Assembly (NCBI GenBank): GCA_002928515.1
Contig: PERI01000001.1
Span: forward strand, 124,001 to 188,000
DNA length: 64,000 bases
Reading direction: 5' to 3'
Source of the DNA: Hyphomicrobium sp.
Lineage (GTDB): Bacteria; Pseudomonadota; Alphaproteobacteria; Rhizobiales; Hyphomicrobiaceae
The translations under genes and the position numbers were made by a program. The notes beneath the pieces are model-generated. The model searched no databases and was not told where the DNA came from. It saw nothing but the letters and a program-made list of their open reading frames with translations. Every line of letters begins with the position of its first letter. Position 1 is the first letter of the stretch. Positions 57,001 through 64,000 of the stretch are shown in pieces.

Positions 57001-57054
57001 GACCCGGGTTTCCTCAGGATGCGTCGCGTCGATAAGCATTTTGGTATTGGACAT
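54007..57054 (-). CDS. rne: Ribonuclease E
   Basis: Endoribonuclease and degradosome scaffold, about 1015 residues. The catalytic half shows the S1 domain start GNIYLAKVTRVEPSLQAAF, DVNSGKSTREFSIEETALA (DNase I-like metal site region), LIVIDFIDMEE, and the Zn-link CPHCQGTG. An acidic, low-complexity insertion of about 180 residues (85-270) splits the S1 domain, as in other alphaproteobacteria. The C-terminal half has two Arg-rich RNA-binding stretches (GRRRRRGRGRGQRG and RRRRRGRRGGRRGR) and ends in GWWQRRFGGE, a PNPase-binding GWW motif. ATG 57054 has GAGGA at a good distance; ATG 57063 has it too close. Confidence 0.95.
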   Translation of the reverse strand: MSNTKMLIDATHPEETRVVVQRNGRVEEFDFESAARKLLRGNIYLAKVTRVEPSLQAAFVDYGGNRHGFLAFNEIHPDYYQIPVADRQALIDEEAAAEAELEAAADRRAEALARRSSGQRTSSPDEGGLVADSDHDEHEAEIGEALPDTSHIVDVEEDEHIEEVGGEGAIDEAPQTIAARIANDTDTISEPLPTLASESDISQLDRTQDHENEHTSAHHHETEDDEADGPDENDENQAVDQHRFDDETSQPADNGYSNVDTDGHHDDAPASSSFQEEAPQRQRRRPRSYKIQEVIKRRQVILVQVVKEERGNKGAALTTYLSLAGRYTVLMPNTARGGGISRKITNPQDRKRLKSIAQELEVPEGMGLIIRTAGAARTKQEIKRDFEYLLRLWESVRDLTLQSTAPSLVYEEGDLIKRSIRDLYNKDVEEVVVAGDAGHQEAADFMRMLMPSHSKNVIAYREPTPLFTRYGVERQLNAMFLPQVTLRSGGYIVINQTEALVAIDVNSGKSTREFSIEETALATNLEASDEIARQLKLRDLAGLIVIDFIDMEEKRNNRAVERRLKDALRFDRARIQLGRISHFGLMEMSRQRLRTGVLEGSTSQCPHCQGTGIIRSTESIALAVLRGLEDAITAGANAPLIATTTPAVALYILNSKRAYVTDMEARHGYSITILGSDRVQGANFTVERGAASALPARRPDRAAVNMNWGFEGEGEDEAPSFEGAEIEIVGDPDDLDAPIGADQNGRERSEEDGGRRGRRRRRGRGRGQRGERDDQNRNDFRSNPRPQASHDDDDNDGPERALANVNDTQDDVELNAEDRESEIHGDSSHEAERLENGSADRQGRRRRRGRRGGRRGRERSNVEQAENGHNAGHDGSQTDLSSSPSSQDDEPMMDEQPHAHDMSASKSTPNERRAGRSRDDKPRQPRIWDAPAREAIEINSSTAEPVAVIQTPNKQEQPAQTAEPKPFSRRHEIGSSEPRVERVVVRPDLNAESSAEATPAATERKGWWQRRFGGE

Positions 57055-57919
57055 GGATGCCATTCCTCAGCGCGCGCTCGGGGTGGCTCTCGCATCGATC
57101 CGAAGTTGTTTCGAATGTTAGCGAGCGCAGCGCGGCGGCGCGCAATTTTGATTTGTGAATGTTGGGGGAATTGAACGCATGACGCGCTCGTCATCTGTCC
57201 TGCCACAGCCGCGCTGGGCGCGCTGCCATGGTCGAAAGCGTCAGACAACCAGCGTCTTGCTGGTGCAGCGCAATCCAAGGTGATGACAAATACGGTCATA
57301 ATGTTTCAGTGAACCTTCGTAGTTGACAGTAAAAATGAACTCTCGTCCCTGCGCTGCTCTCGCATGTTGCGGTTCCAGCAGCAGAATTGTGGTCAGCGCA
57401 AAAAAGTACGCCGTTTGAAAAGGTCGACCGCTCGGTATCAGCCCCTCTTTCTGCGGGTGCCCGTCGCGCTCTACACGTCATAGTTGCGGCTTGGGATCTG
57501 CTACCAAGGTGGTGCTTTTCGCAAGCTGCGCATTTTATCTTCCGAGAGGTCAACGTAAACGCGCCCTCGGCGGAGGCTAAAATGCCGTCCAAGCGAGCCA
57601 AATTACCTGTGAAAGCAGAGTTTTACCTGCAGCAGGCCGATTGGGCTTCGCACGCCTTCACGAGTGTGCTCTGAAAAGCAGGCGCCGTGAAAACGCCGGA
57701 TACTAACGAAGTTTACGAGGTCGTCCCCTGCGTCGCAAGTGATATAAGGATTTTCGGTGCGCAAATAGGGTTAGATTCGTCAAAGTCTATATCATCAAGT
57801 GAAAACAGAGTGTTAAGATTCGTTTCAACTTGAAATCGGGGACAAAGTCTTCGGTGGAGGAGCAGCGAGGGTGTAGAGTGGGGTGGGAGCGCGTGCTGGA
57901 TTGGCCCTTTGGTAAGGGT
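57055..57919. other. 865-bp region between rne and amiC without a convincing gene
   Basis: The divergent rne and amiC are separated by a long stretch. Short open frames of 95-101 codons exist on both strands (57296-57601 minus, 57387-57674 plus) but neither shows a family, good codon pattern or ribosome site. The part next to rne (57055-57300) is probably its 5' leader and holds a small stem ACCAGC-AAGAC-GCTGGT around 57250. RNase E leaders are known to be autoregulated in gammaproteobacteria; whether that applies here is unknown. Confidence 0.5.
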
Positions 57920-59224
57920 ATGCACACGGCTGAACGTTTTGCAAAATATTGGGTCGCGGTAGGGTTTGCGGCCTTATTGGTGTGTCCTTTTGTGGTTTCG
58001 CCAATCGCTTGTTTGGCTGGCAAAGCTTGGGCCGGGCAGTCTGGCAACGTTGGAGAATTAAGTGTTTCTGCGCTCCATGTGACGGCTACGGATGCGCGCG
58101 TCATTGCTGATGCTGATGCAACTTCTTTTGCAATCGATCTTTCGGGTGATGTGACCGCAGAAGTTTTCACGTTGGCCAATCCTTATCGCGTGATCGTCGA
58201 TTTGCCGAACCTATCGTTCGAAATGAAGCCCGCCGGCACACAAAAAGCGCGCGGGTTGATTTCGGCTTTTCGCTACGGGCTGTTTGCTGAGCGAAAGGCG
58301 CGCGTCGTCATTGACACGACTGGCCCCGTCAGAATTGTGCGTGCCGATATGACGAGGGCGAAGTCCGGCAGCGGCGTCACACTAAAGATTGATCTAGAGC
58401 CGATGGATGCCGTTGCATTTGGTGCTGGGACCGGGGCACGTCGGTCAGCGCCTTCAGTTGCCGAAAATCAAACGGCGGTGGCTGATGATAAAGGGCGCAA
58501 ACCTAGAGACGAGAGCCGCCCCACCATCGTGATTGACCCCGGCCATGGCGGCATCGACCCTGGAGCTGTCGGGGCTGACAATGTTGCTGAAAAAACAATT
58601 GTTCTATCCGTCGGGCGACATTTGAAAAGCGCAATTGAAAATCTAAAAAACTTCGACGTGCTACTGACGCGCGACAGCGATGTTTTTGTCTCTCTGAGCA
58701 AGCGACTGCAATTTTCGCACGAGCACTCCGCAGATTTATTCATTTCACTGCATGCCGATGCGATCGAGGAGCGGCATTTTGCTGGCAATATTCGAGGCGC
58801 GACAGTTTATACACTGTCAGAGCGCGCATCTGATGCGCAGGCACGTTTGATTGCTGACAAAGAAAATGCTTCCGACCTCATAGCGGGTCTCGAAATGCAC
58901 GATGCGCCAGGCGACGATCAGGTGCAAAGTATTTTGATCGATCTCCTAAAGCGTGAAACGGCAAATTTTTCTAACGAATTTTCACGCGTTCTTGCAGGAC
59001 AGCTTGCAAAATCGATTGAGATGTCACGTGCACCGCAACGTTCGGCAGCTTTCAAGGTGCTCAAACAACCTCATGCACCCTCTGTGTTGGTTGAATTAGG
59101 CTACATCAGCAACCCAGATGATCAGGACAAAATGACAACAGAGATTTGGCAGAAAAAGACTGCGGGTGCGATTGCTGCCGCTGTGCAGTCTTATTTTAGC
59201 AAGAGACTGGCAGATAGACCCTGA
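57920..59224 (+). CDS. amiC: N-acetylmuramoyl-L-alanine amidase with AMIN domain
   Basis: Periplasmic amidase that splits septal peptidoglycan. Signal peptide: WVAVGFAALLVCPFVVSPIACLAGKAWA region (18-45, cleavage near AWAGQ). AMIN domain about 50-160 (ANPYRVIVDLPNLSF). Amidase_3 domain: VIDPGHGGIDPGAVG with the first zinc His, then AEKTIVLSVGRHL with Glu, SADLFISLHADA with the second His, and VLVELGYISN with the catalytic Glu. 434 residues. ATG 57920 follows AAGGG; GTG 57878 is an alternative with a longer N-terminus. Confidence 0.92.
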   Translation: MHTAERFAKYWVAVGFAALLVCPFVVSPIACLAGKAWAGQSGNVGELSVSALHVTATDARVIADADATSFAIDLSGDVTAEVFTLANPYRVIVDLPNLSFEMKPAGTQKARGLISAFRYGLFAERKARVVIDTTGPVRIVRADMTRAKSGSGVTLKIDLEPMDAVAFGAGTGARRSAPSVAENQTAVADDKGRKPRDESRPTIVIDPGHGGIDPGAVGADNVAEKTIVLSVGRHLKSAIENLKNFDVLLTRDSDVFVSLSKRLQFSHEHSADLFISLHADAIEERHFAGNIRGATVYTLSERASDAQARLIADKENASDLIAGLEMHDAPGDDQVQSILIDLLKRETANFSNEFSRVLAGQLAKSIEMSRAPQRSAAFKVLKQPHAPSVLVELGYISNPDDQDKMTTEIWQKKTAGAIAAAVQSYFSKRLADRP

Positions 59225-59360
59225 ATAACAGGCAAATTCCAGACGACGTGCTGCCATAATTCATTGTAATGTGCGGGGTGCGACGACACTGGGCTGGTGT
59301 TTTCTTGCTGCACTGCCGCATTCGGGCTAAACAGCTTACAAATCATGGAAATCGTGACTG

Positions 59361-61913
59361 ATGCGAGCGCCAACGCTACCGCCTATGCCTAAACGTCGAA
59401 AGAAGCGGCGCAAAAGTTTGCTGCTTAATCTGCTCGGGTTTGCTTTTGGCAGCTTCGTGCTGGTGTTTGTGGCGGTGTCAGCAGGCGCTGGGTATTTGCT
59501 GTGGCAATCGTCACGCGATTTGCCGGACTATGAAAGTCTGGCGAAATACGAACCGCCCGTCATGACGCGCATTCATGCTCAGGACGGGTCGCTGATTTCG
59601 GAATTTGCGCGTGAACGACGCATTTTCGTACCCATCAATACGATACCCAAGCGCGTAATTGCTGCCTTCCTTTCGGCAGAAGACCGGCGCTTTTATGAGC
59701 ACGGGGGCATTGACTTTCAGGGAGTTGCTCGCGCCGTTGTTCAAGCGATTGAAGATAAGCTGCGCGGCTCCAATCGTCGCGCACAAGGTGCTTCGACGAT
59801 TACTCAGCAGGTTGCCAAAAACTTTTTGCTGACCAACGAGCGTTCTCTCGAGCGTAAAATAAAGGAGGCTATTCTTGCCATCCGTATTGAGCGCGCATAC
59901 CCAAAAGAAAAAATCCTAGAGCTATATCTCAACGAGATTTTCCTTGGAATTAACTCGTATGGCATCGGCGCTGCGGGTCTGACGTATTTCAACAAAGAGT
60001 TGAAAGACCTCACGATCGAAGAAGCTGCTTATTTGGCCGCTCTGCCGAAGGCACCCAACAACTATCATCCGTTCCGGCAAAAAACCAAGGCGACCGAGCG
60101 CCGGAACTGGATCATCGGCCAGATGGCCGACAACGGATACATCACGAGCCAAGAAGCCGAAGAAGCGAAGAAAAAGTCGCTTATCGTCAATTTGCGCCAG
60201 ACGGGTGCGCATATCTCAACGGCTGAGTTTTTTGCCGAAGACGTGCGTCGTACGCTGCTCGCGCAATACGGAGAAGAAAAGCTGTACGGCGGCGGCATGT
60301 CGGTGCGCACCACGCTCGATCCGAGATTACAGCAGATTGCGCGCCGTGCATTGATAGACGGTCTGGCAAAATTCGATCGCAAAGAAGGTTGGCGCGGCCC
60401 TGTTGCAAAGATCGACATTTCCGGGGATTGGGGTGTGCCGCTTTCGGCGATCGACAGCCCGCCCGATATTCAGCCATGGCGTCTTGGCGTCGTTCTCGAA
60501 GCACAGAAGACTAAAGCTATTATTGGCCTCAAGCCTGCAAAGCAGCAGGATCAAAAGCTCGTCGCCGAGCGAGAAGCCGTCGAAGTCACACTTGAAGAAA
60601 TGAAGTGGGCTAAGGTTCCTGAGAAAAAGACCGAACCTAAAGTGACCAGCGATCTGCTGACGCCTGGCGATGTTGTGTACGTAACGCCCAAAGATCCTGC
60701 CAACATTCAAGGCACTTGGTCTTTAACGCAGATTCCTGAAGTTGCTGGCGGTCTCGTCGCTATGGACCCCTATACTGGACGTGTGCTCGCGGTAGCTGGC
60801 GGATTTTCCTTCGCTATGAGCCAGTTCGATCGGGCGATCCAGGCGAAGCGTCAGCCTGGGTCGTCATTCAAGCCATTTGTTTATGCGGCTGCGATCGACA
60901 ACGGCTACAAGCCGACCTCGATCGTTCTGGATGCTCCCATTGAAATCGAGCAAGGTCCTGGCCAGGACATTTGGAAGCCTGAAAACTACGAAAAAGATAA
61001 GTCAGCGGGCCCATCTACGCTTCGCTTCGGGATTGAGAAGTCGCGCAACCAGATGACGGTGAGACTAGCTCAGGATCTGGGCATGCCCCTGATCACAGAA
61101 TACGCCAAACGGTTTGGGATCTATGACGATCTATTGCCGGTGCTCTCCATGTCGCTTGGAGCTGGAGAAACCACACTGCTGCGCATGGCAACAGCTTATT
61201 GCATGCTTGCCAATGGTGGCCGACAGGTCAAACCAACATTGATCGATCGTATTCAGGATCGGTGGGGGCGGACTATTTGGCGGCATGATGAGCGGCAGTG
61301 CATGGGCTGCACCGCAGAAAAATGGGCTGGGCAAGATGAGCCTGCGGTGATCGACGATCGCAAGCAAATTATCGATCCGCATACCGCTTACCAAATGACG
61401 TCTATACTTGAAGGCGTCGTGCAACGCGGAACTGCTACGTCTTTAAAGCCGCTCGGCCGACCGCTGGCAGGGAAAACCGGGACGACGAACGAAGAAAAAG
61501 ACGTTTGGTTCGTTGGCTATACGCCGGACATGGTTGTTGGTGTTTTCATCGGTTACGACACGCCAAAACCGATGGGCAAGGGAAATACGGGTGGCGCTAT
61601 TGCGGCGCCTATTTTTGGCGATTTCCTCAAGCATGCGCTTGCGGATACGCCAGCAGTCCCCTTCCGTGTTCCGCCCGGTATCAAGCTGGTTCGCGTGAGC
61701 ATGAAGACTGGTCTGCGAGCATCTGGCGACGAGCCAGATACGATCTTGGAATCTTTCAAGGCGAACGAAGAGCCTGACGATGCCTACTCTGTGATTGGCC
61801 TTGCAAGCGCGAGTGCCGAAGCAGCCGCTGCTGGCGACCAAATCCCGAATGATGAGCCTGAGCCTGGTGGGCCACCTCCTGTCTTTGGATCGGGGCGCGG
61901 CGACGTCTGGTAG
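59361..61913 (+). CDS. mrcA: Penicillin-binding protein 1A
   Basis: Bifunctional glycosyltransferase/transpeptidase. Basic N-terminus (PKRRKKRRKS) and one membrane helix (19-42). GT51 motif EDRRFYEHGG (107-116) and GASTITQQVAKNF; transpeptidase motifs GSSFKPF (active Ser in SxxK), SRNQM (SxN) and GKTGTTNEEKDVWFVG (KTG). 850 residues. A PBP1A-type insertion (OB-like, about 330-440) is present. ATG 59361; ATG 59385 would remove eight residues. It follows amiC on the same strand. Confidence 0.95.
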   Translation: MRAPTLPPMPKRRKKRRKSLLLNLLGFAFGSFVLVFVAVSAGAGYLLWQSSRDLPDYESLAKYEPPVMTRIHAQDGSLISEFARERRIFVPINTIPKRVIAAFLSAEDRRFYEHGGIDFQGVARAVVQAIEDKLRGSNRRAQGASTITQQVAKNFLLTNERSLERKIKEAILAIRIERAYPKEKILELYLNEIFLGINSYGIGAAGLTYFNKELKDLTIEEAAYLAALPKAPNNYHPFRQKTKATERRNWIIGQMADNGYITSQEAEEAKKKSLIVNLRQTGAHISTAEFFAEDVRRTLLAQYGEEKLYGGGMSVRTTLDPRLQQIARRALIDGLAKFDRKEGWRGPVAKIDISGDWGVPLSAIDSPPDIQPWRLGVVLEAQKTKAIIGLKPAKQQDQKLVAEREAVEVTLEEMKWAKVPEKKTEPKVTSDLLTPGDVVYVTPKDPANIQGTWSLTQIPEVAGGLVAMDPYTGRVLAVAGGFSFAMSQFDRAIQAKRQPGSSFKPFVYAAAIDNGYKPTSIVLDAPIEIEQGPGQDIWKPENYEKDKSAGPSTLRFGIEKSRNQMTVRLAQDLGMPLITEYAKRFGIYDDLLPVLSMSLGAGETTLLRMATAYCMLANGGRQVKPTLIDRIQDRWGRTIWRHDERQCMGCTAEKWAGQDEPAVIDDRKQIIDPHTAYQMTSILEGVVQRGTATSLKPLGRPLAGKTGTTNEEKDVWFVGYTPDMVVGVFIGYDTPKPMGKGNTGGAIAAPIFGDFLKHALADTPAVPFRVPPGIKLVRVSMKTGLRASGDEPDTILESFKANEEPDDAYSVIGLASASAEAAAAGDQIPNDEPEPGGPPPVFGSGRGDVW

Positions 61914-62094
61914 GTCCGCGAACTCTTCGTTTTGCGTGTGTTCTCAGACGTGCTGTTCGTCGATCGGATTTTCATTGTAGCGCGTTTACATGAGCAGTTG
62001 GGCCCTCTATAGCTCGCGGCCTGGATGCTCATATTTTGATCGATGCCATTGGCTGCGTTCATCGCTAAGTCATTTCGATATTCTGGAGGCCACC

Positions 62095-63226
62095 ATGCGC
62101 GCTGAAGCGCAGAATCTTTCAACCGACATCAAGGAAGCGTTCGCGCTTCTGAGGAGGTCTCTTTGACTGGGACACCGCCGAAGATCGGCTAGCGGCGCTC
62201 AATGCGAAATCTGAAGATCCTAATCTCTGGAACGATCCCAAGGCTGCGCAAAAAGTTATGCGTCAGCGTCAATCCCTAGAACGCGCGATTGATGAATTTC
62301 GTCGCTTGCAGCGCGATTTTGATGACGCTCTCACGCTAATCGAACTTGGTGAAGCCGAAGACGATGAAGCCAGCATTTCGGAAGGTGAGGCGTCTCTCAA
62401 GCGCATCAATTCTGAAGCGCAGCGGCGCTCGGTCGAAGCCATGCTTTCGGGCGAAGCCGATTCCATGAATACATATATTGAAGTTCATGCGGGTGCTGGC
62501 GGGACTGAAAGCCAAGATTGGGCGTCGATGCTCGCGCGCATGTATGCGCGCTGGGGCGAGCGGCGCGGCTTCAAGGTTAAACTGATTGATGAGAGCCAGG
62601 GAGAAGAAGCTGGCATTAAATCGGCAACGTTTGAGATCGAAGGTGAGAACGCGTTCGGCTGGCTGAAAACCGAAGCCGGCGTGCATCGTCTTGTGCGCAT
62701 TTCACCTTATGATTCCAATGCGCGACGTCATACGAGTTTTGCGTCTGTAACCGTTTATCCTGTGATCGACGATACGATCGATGTCGATATCAATCCTGCC
62801 GATGTCGATATCTCTTTTGCGCGGTCATCTGGCGCTGGTGGCCAGCACGTCAATAGAACAGAGTCAGCGGTGAGGCTTGTCCATAAGCCTTCTGGCATCG
62901 TCATATTTGCTCAAGAGCAGCGTTCGCAGCATCAGAATAAGGACATCGCATTTCGCCGATTGAAAGCGCGTCTTTACGAGATGGAACTCAAGAAGCGCGA
63001 GGCGAAAGCCAATGCCGATCAAGCTGCCAAGACAGATATCGGATGGGGGCACCAAATCCGATCTTACGTGTTGCAGCCTTATCAGTTGGTGAAAGATTTG
63101 CGCACGGGTGCCACTTCTACAAACCCAGACGAAGTTTTAGATGGTGATATCGACACGTTCGTCGAAGCGGCTTTATCGCAAAGAATAAAGGGCGGCGGCG
63201 ATGTCGTGATTGACGACATCGATTAG
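62095..63226 (+). CDS. prfB: Peptide chain release factor 2 (with programmed +1 frameshift)
   Basis: Terminates at UGA and UAA. The first 23 codons (62095-62163) end in LLRRSL before an in-frame TGA (62164-62166); reading continues in the +1 frame from 62165 as DWDTAEDRLAAL. The total product is about 376 residues. Body motifs: SGAGGQHVNRTESAVRL with GGQ, and RISPYDSNARRHTSF where the codon-recognition tripeptide is SPY instead of SPF. GGAGG lies at 62084-62088, 6 bp before ATG 62095. It follows mrcA by 181 bp. Confidence 0.95.
62152..62167 (+). promoter_or_regulatory. prfB: prfB programmed +1 frameshift site
   Basis: AGGAGG (62152-62157), an internal Shine-Dalgarno, is followed by TCT CTT TGA C. 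At CTT the ribosome shifts from CTT to TTT, skipping one base, and GAC (62165) is decoded. This is the standard autoregulation of RF2: low RF2 favours the shift. Confidence 0.95.
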
Positions 63227-63240
63227 AACTATGCGGCGCT

Positions 63241-63264
63241 CTAAGGTCATGCAATTGACCTTAG
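63241..63264. terminator. Hairpin between convergent prfB and SDR gene
   Basis: CTAAGGTCA (63241-63249) and TGACCTTAG (63256-63264) form a perfect 9-bp stem with a 6-nt loop 14 bp after the prfB stop. It spans the stop codon of the SDR gene. No T-run, so it is a moderate terminator call. Confidence 0.4.
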
Positions 63265-64000
63265 GATGCCGCCTTCGACCCTGAGTGCTGCACCATTTGT
63301 TGCGGCAGCTTGTGGTGATGCTGCATAAACGACCATGTTGGCGACTTCTTCTACCGTTGCGAAGCGTTCCAAAAGTGATGTTGGTCTGTGTTCTTTGACG
63401 AAGTCCTTTGCCATATCCTCAACACTCTGTCCCGATTGTTGGGCCATCGCTTTTAAAAAATCTTCGACGCCTTCGGAGCGTGTCGGGCCGGGTAATACAG
63501 AGTTGACGGTGACACCCGTCCCGCTTGTCATTTCTGCAAGGCCGCGCGCTATTGAAAGCTGTGCTGTTTTTGTGAACCCGTAATGAATCATTTCGGGTGG
63601 GATTTGCAGTGCAGACTCTGATGAGATGAAGATGATCCGTCCCCAATTTTGATTGAGCATGCCTGGCATGTAGGCGCGAGATAGGCGTACGCCTGACATG
63701 ACATTGATTTCAAAAAATCGCGACCAATCGGCATCTGGGATGTCGAAGAATGGTTTGGGTTCGAAGATGCCAGCGTTGTTGACAAGGATATCGACAGTGG
63801 GAACGGCCTTGATGAGTTCAGCACAGCCCGCTGCCGTTGCAACATCTGCAACTACACCCCTCAACTGTAAGGCCGGTGCGCTGGCTTTGATTTCTTCGAC
63901 AGTTTGATCGACGGTTGCCTGCTTGCGACCATTAATCACGACGGCTGCGCCACTGAGAGCTAGACCTTTCGATATAGCTTTGCCGATGCCTGCGGATGAA
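63247..64000 (-). CDS. SDR-family oxidoreductase, 5' end outside window
   Basis: Short-chain dehydrogenase, NAD(P)-dependent. Reading in from the right edge, SSAGIGKAIS is the end of the TGxxxGIG nucleotide motif, followed by ALSGAAVVINGRK; DILVNNAGIF is the NNAG motif; ISSESALQIPPEMIHYGFTKT holds the Ser-Tyr-x3-Lys active site (Y-x-x-x-K as YGFTK); LPGPTRSEG follows. About 251 codons are visible and only a few N-terminal ones are missing. Substrate unknown. Confidence 0.9.
   Translation of the reverse strand, partial: SSAGIGKAISKGLALSGAAVVINGRKQATVDQTVEEIKASAPALQLRGVVADVATAAGCAELIKAVPTVDILVNNAGIFEPKPFFDIPDADWSRFFEINVMSGVRLSRAYMPGMLNQNWGRIIFISSESALQIPPEMIHYGFTKTAQLSIARGLAEMTSGTGVTVNSVLPGPTRSEGVEDFLKAMAQQSGQSVEDMAKDFVKEHRPTSLLERFATVEEVANMVVYAASPQAAATNGAALRVEGGILRSIA

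Overview
This window looks like the chromosome of an alphaproteobacterium of the order Hyphomicrobiales (Rhizobiales), of moderate G+C. The evidence is a class I lysyl-tRNA synthetase, an aerobic (CobN-type) B12 pathway, RNase E with an acidic insertion and a C-terminal GWW motif, the gene orders ppx-rlmE, guaB-rsmB-guaA, aroQ-accB-accC-aat and rne-amiC-mrcA-prfB, and a palindromic intergenic repeat of a kind I associate with this order. The assignment is inference from gene content; no 16S rRNA lies in the window.

Layout. 1-12100: mostly housekeeping genes, namely a ligase-associated DEXH helicase (cut by the left edge), a small membrane protein, pyrD with a DUF952 gene, a GmrSD-like DUF262/DUF1524 protein, lysK, an alpha/beta hydrolase, a sterol-desaturase-family protein, mepA and msrA. 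12170-31678: a compact 19.5-kb cobalamin cluster. 31795-35557: tRNA-Ser followed by an arsR-pstSCAB operon on the minus strand. 35558-37114: an A+T-richer stretch holding an ELM1-family gene split by one in-frame amber codon, next to tRNA-Gln. 37339-64000: mostly core genes for cell wall (M15 peptidase, amiC, mrcA), RNA (rlmE, rsmB, rne, prfB), purines (guaB, guaA), fatty acid synthesis (accB, accC), aroQ, aat, a DsbA-like protein, a BepA-like protease and an SDR cut by the right edge.

The cobalamin cluster is the main subject. A minus-strand operon begins with a cobalamin riboswitch, then hupE (cobalt uptake), a DUF1636 gene, cobW, cobN, cobG, cobH, cobI, cobJ, cobL, cobE and cobM, almost all joined by 1-4 nt overlaps. 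cobK lies antisense inside this operon. cobP, cobO and cobQ run the other way from the riboswitch, then cobD (minus) and cobC (plus) diverge from overlapping start codons. cobB and cbiD diverge at the far end around a dispersed repeat. The pathway is hybrid: the aerobic CobG/CobN enzymes are present, but cobF is not and cbiD, the C1-methyltransferase of the anaerobic route, is. CobA, CobS, CobT and the lower-ligand genes are not in the window.

The observations I think most worth checking are the riboswitch expression platform, in which two copies of an 8-mer compete for one complement and one copy covers the hupE Shine-Dalgarno; the amber-interrupted ELM1 gene; the prfB programmed +1 frameshift; the ArsR-headed phosphate transporter; and the orientation switches with near-zero spacing across the cob cluster.
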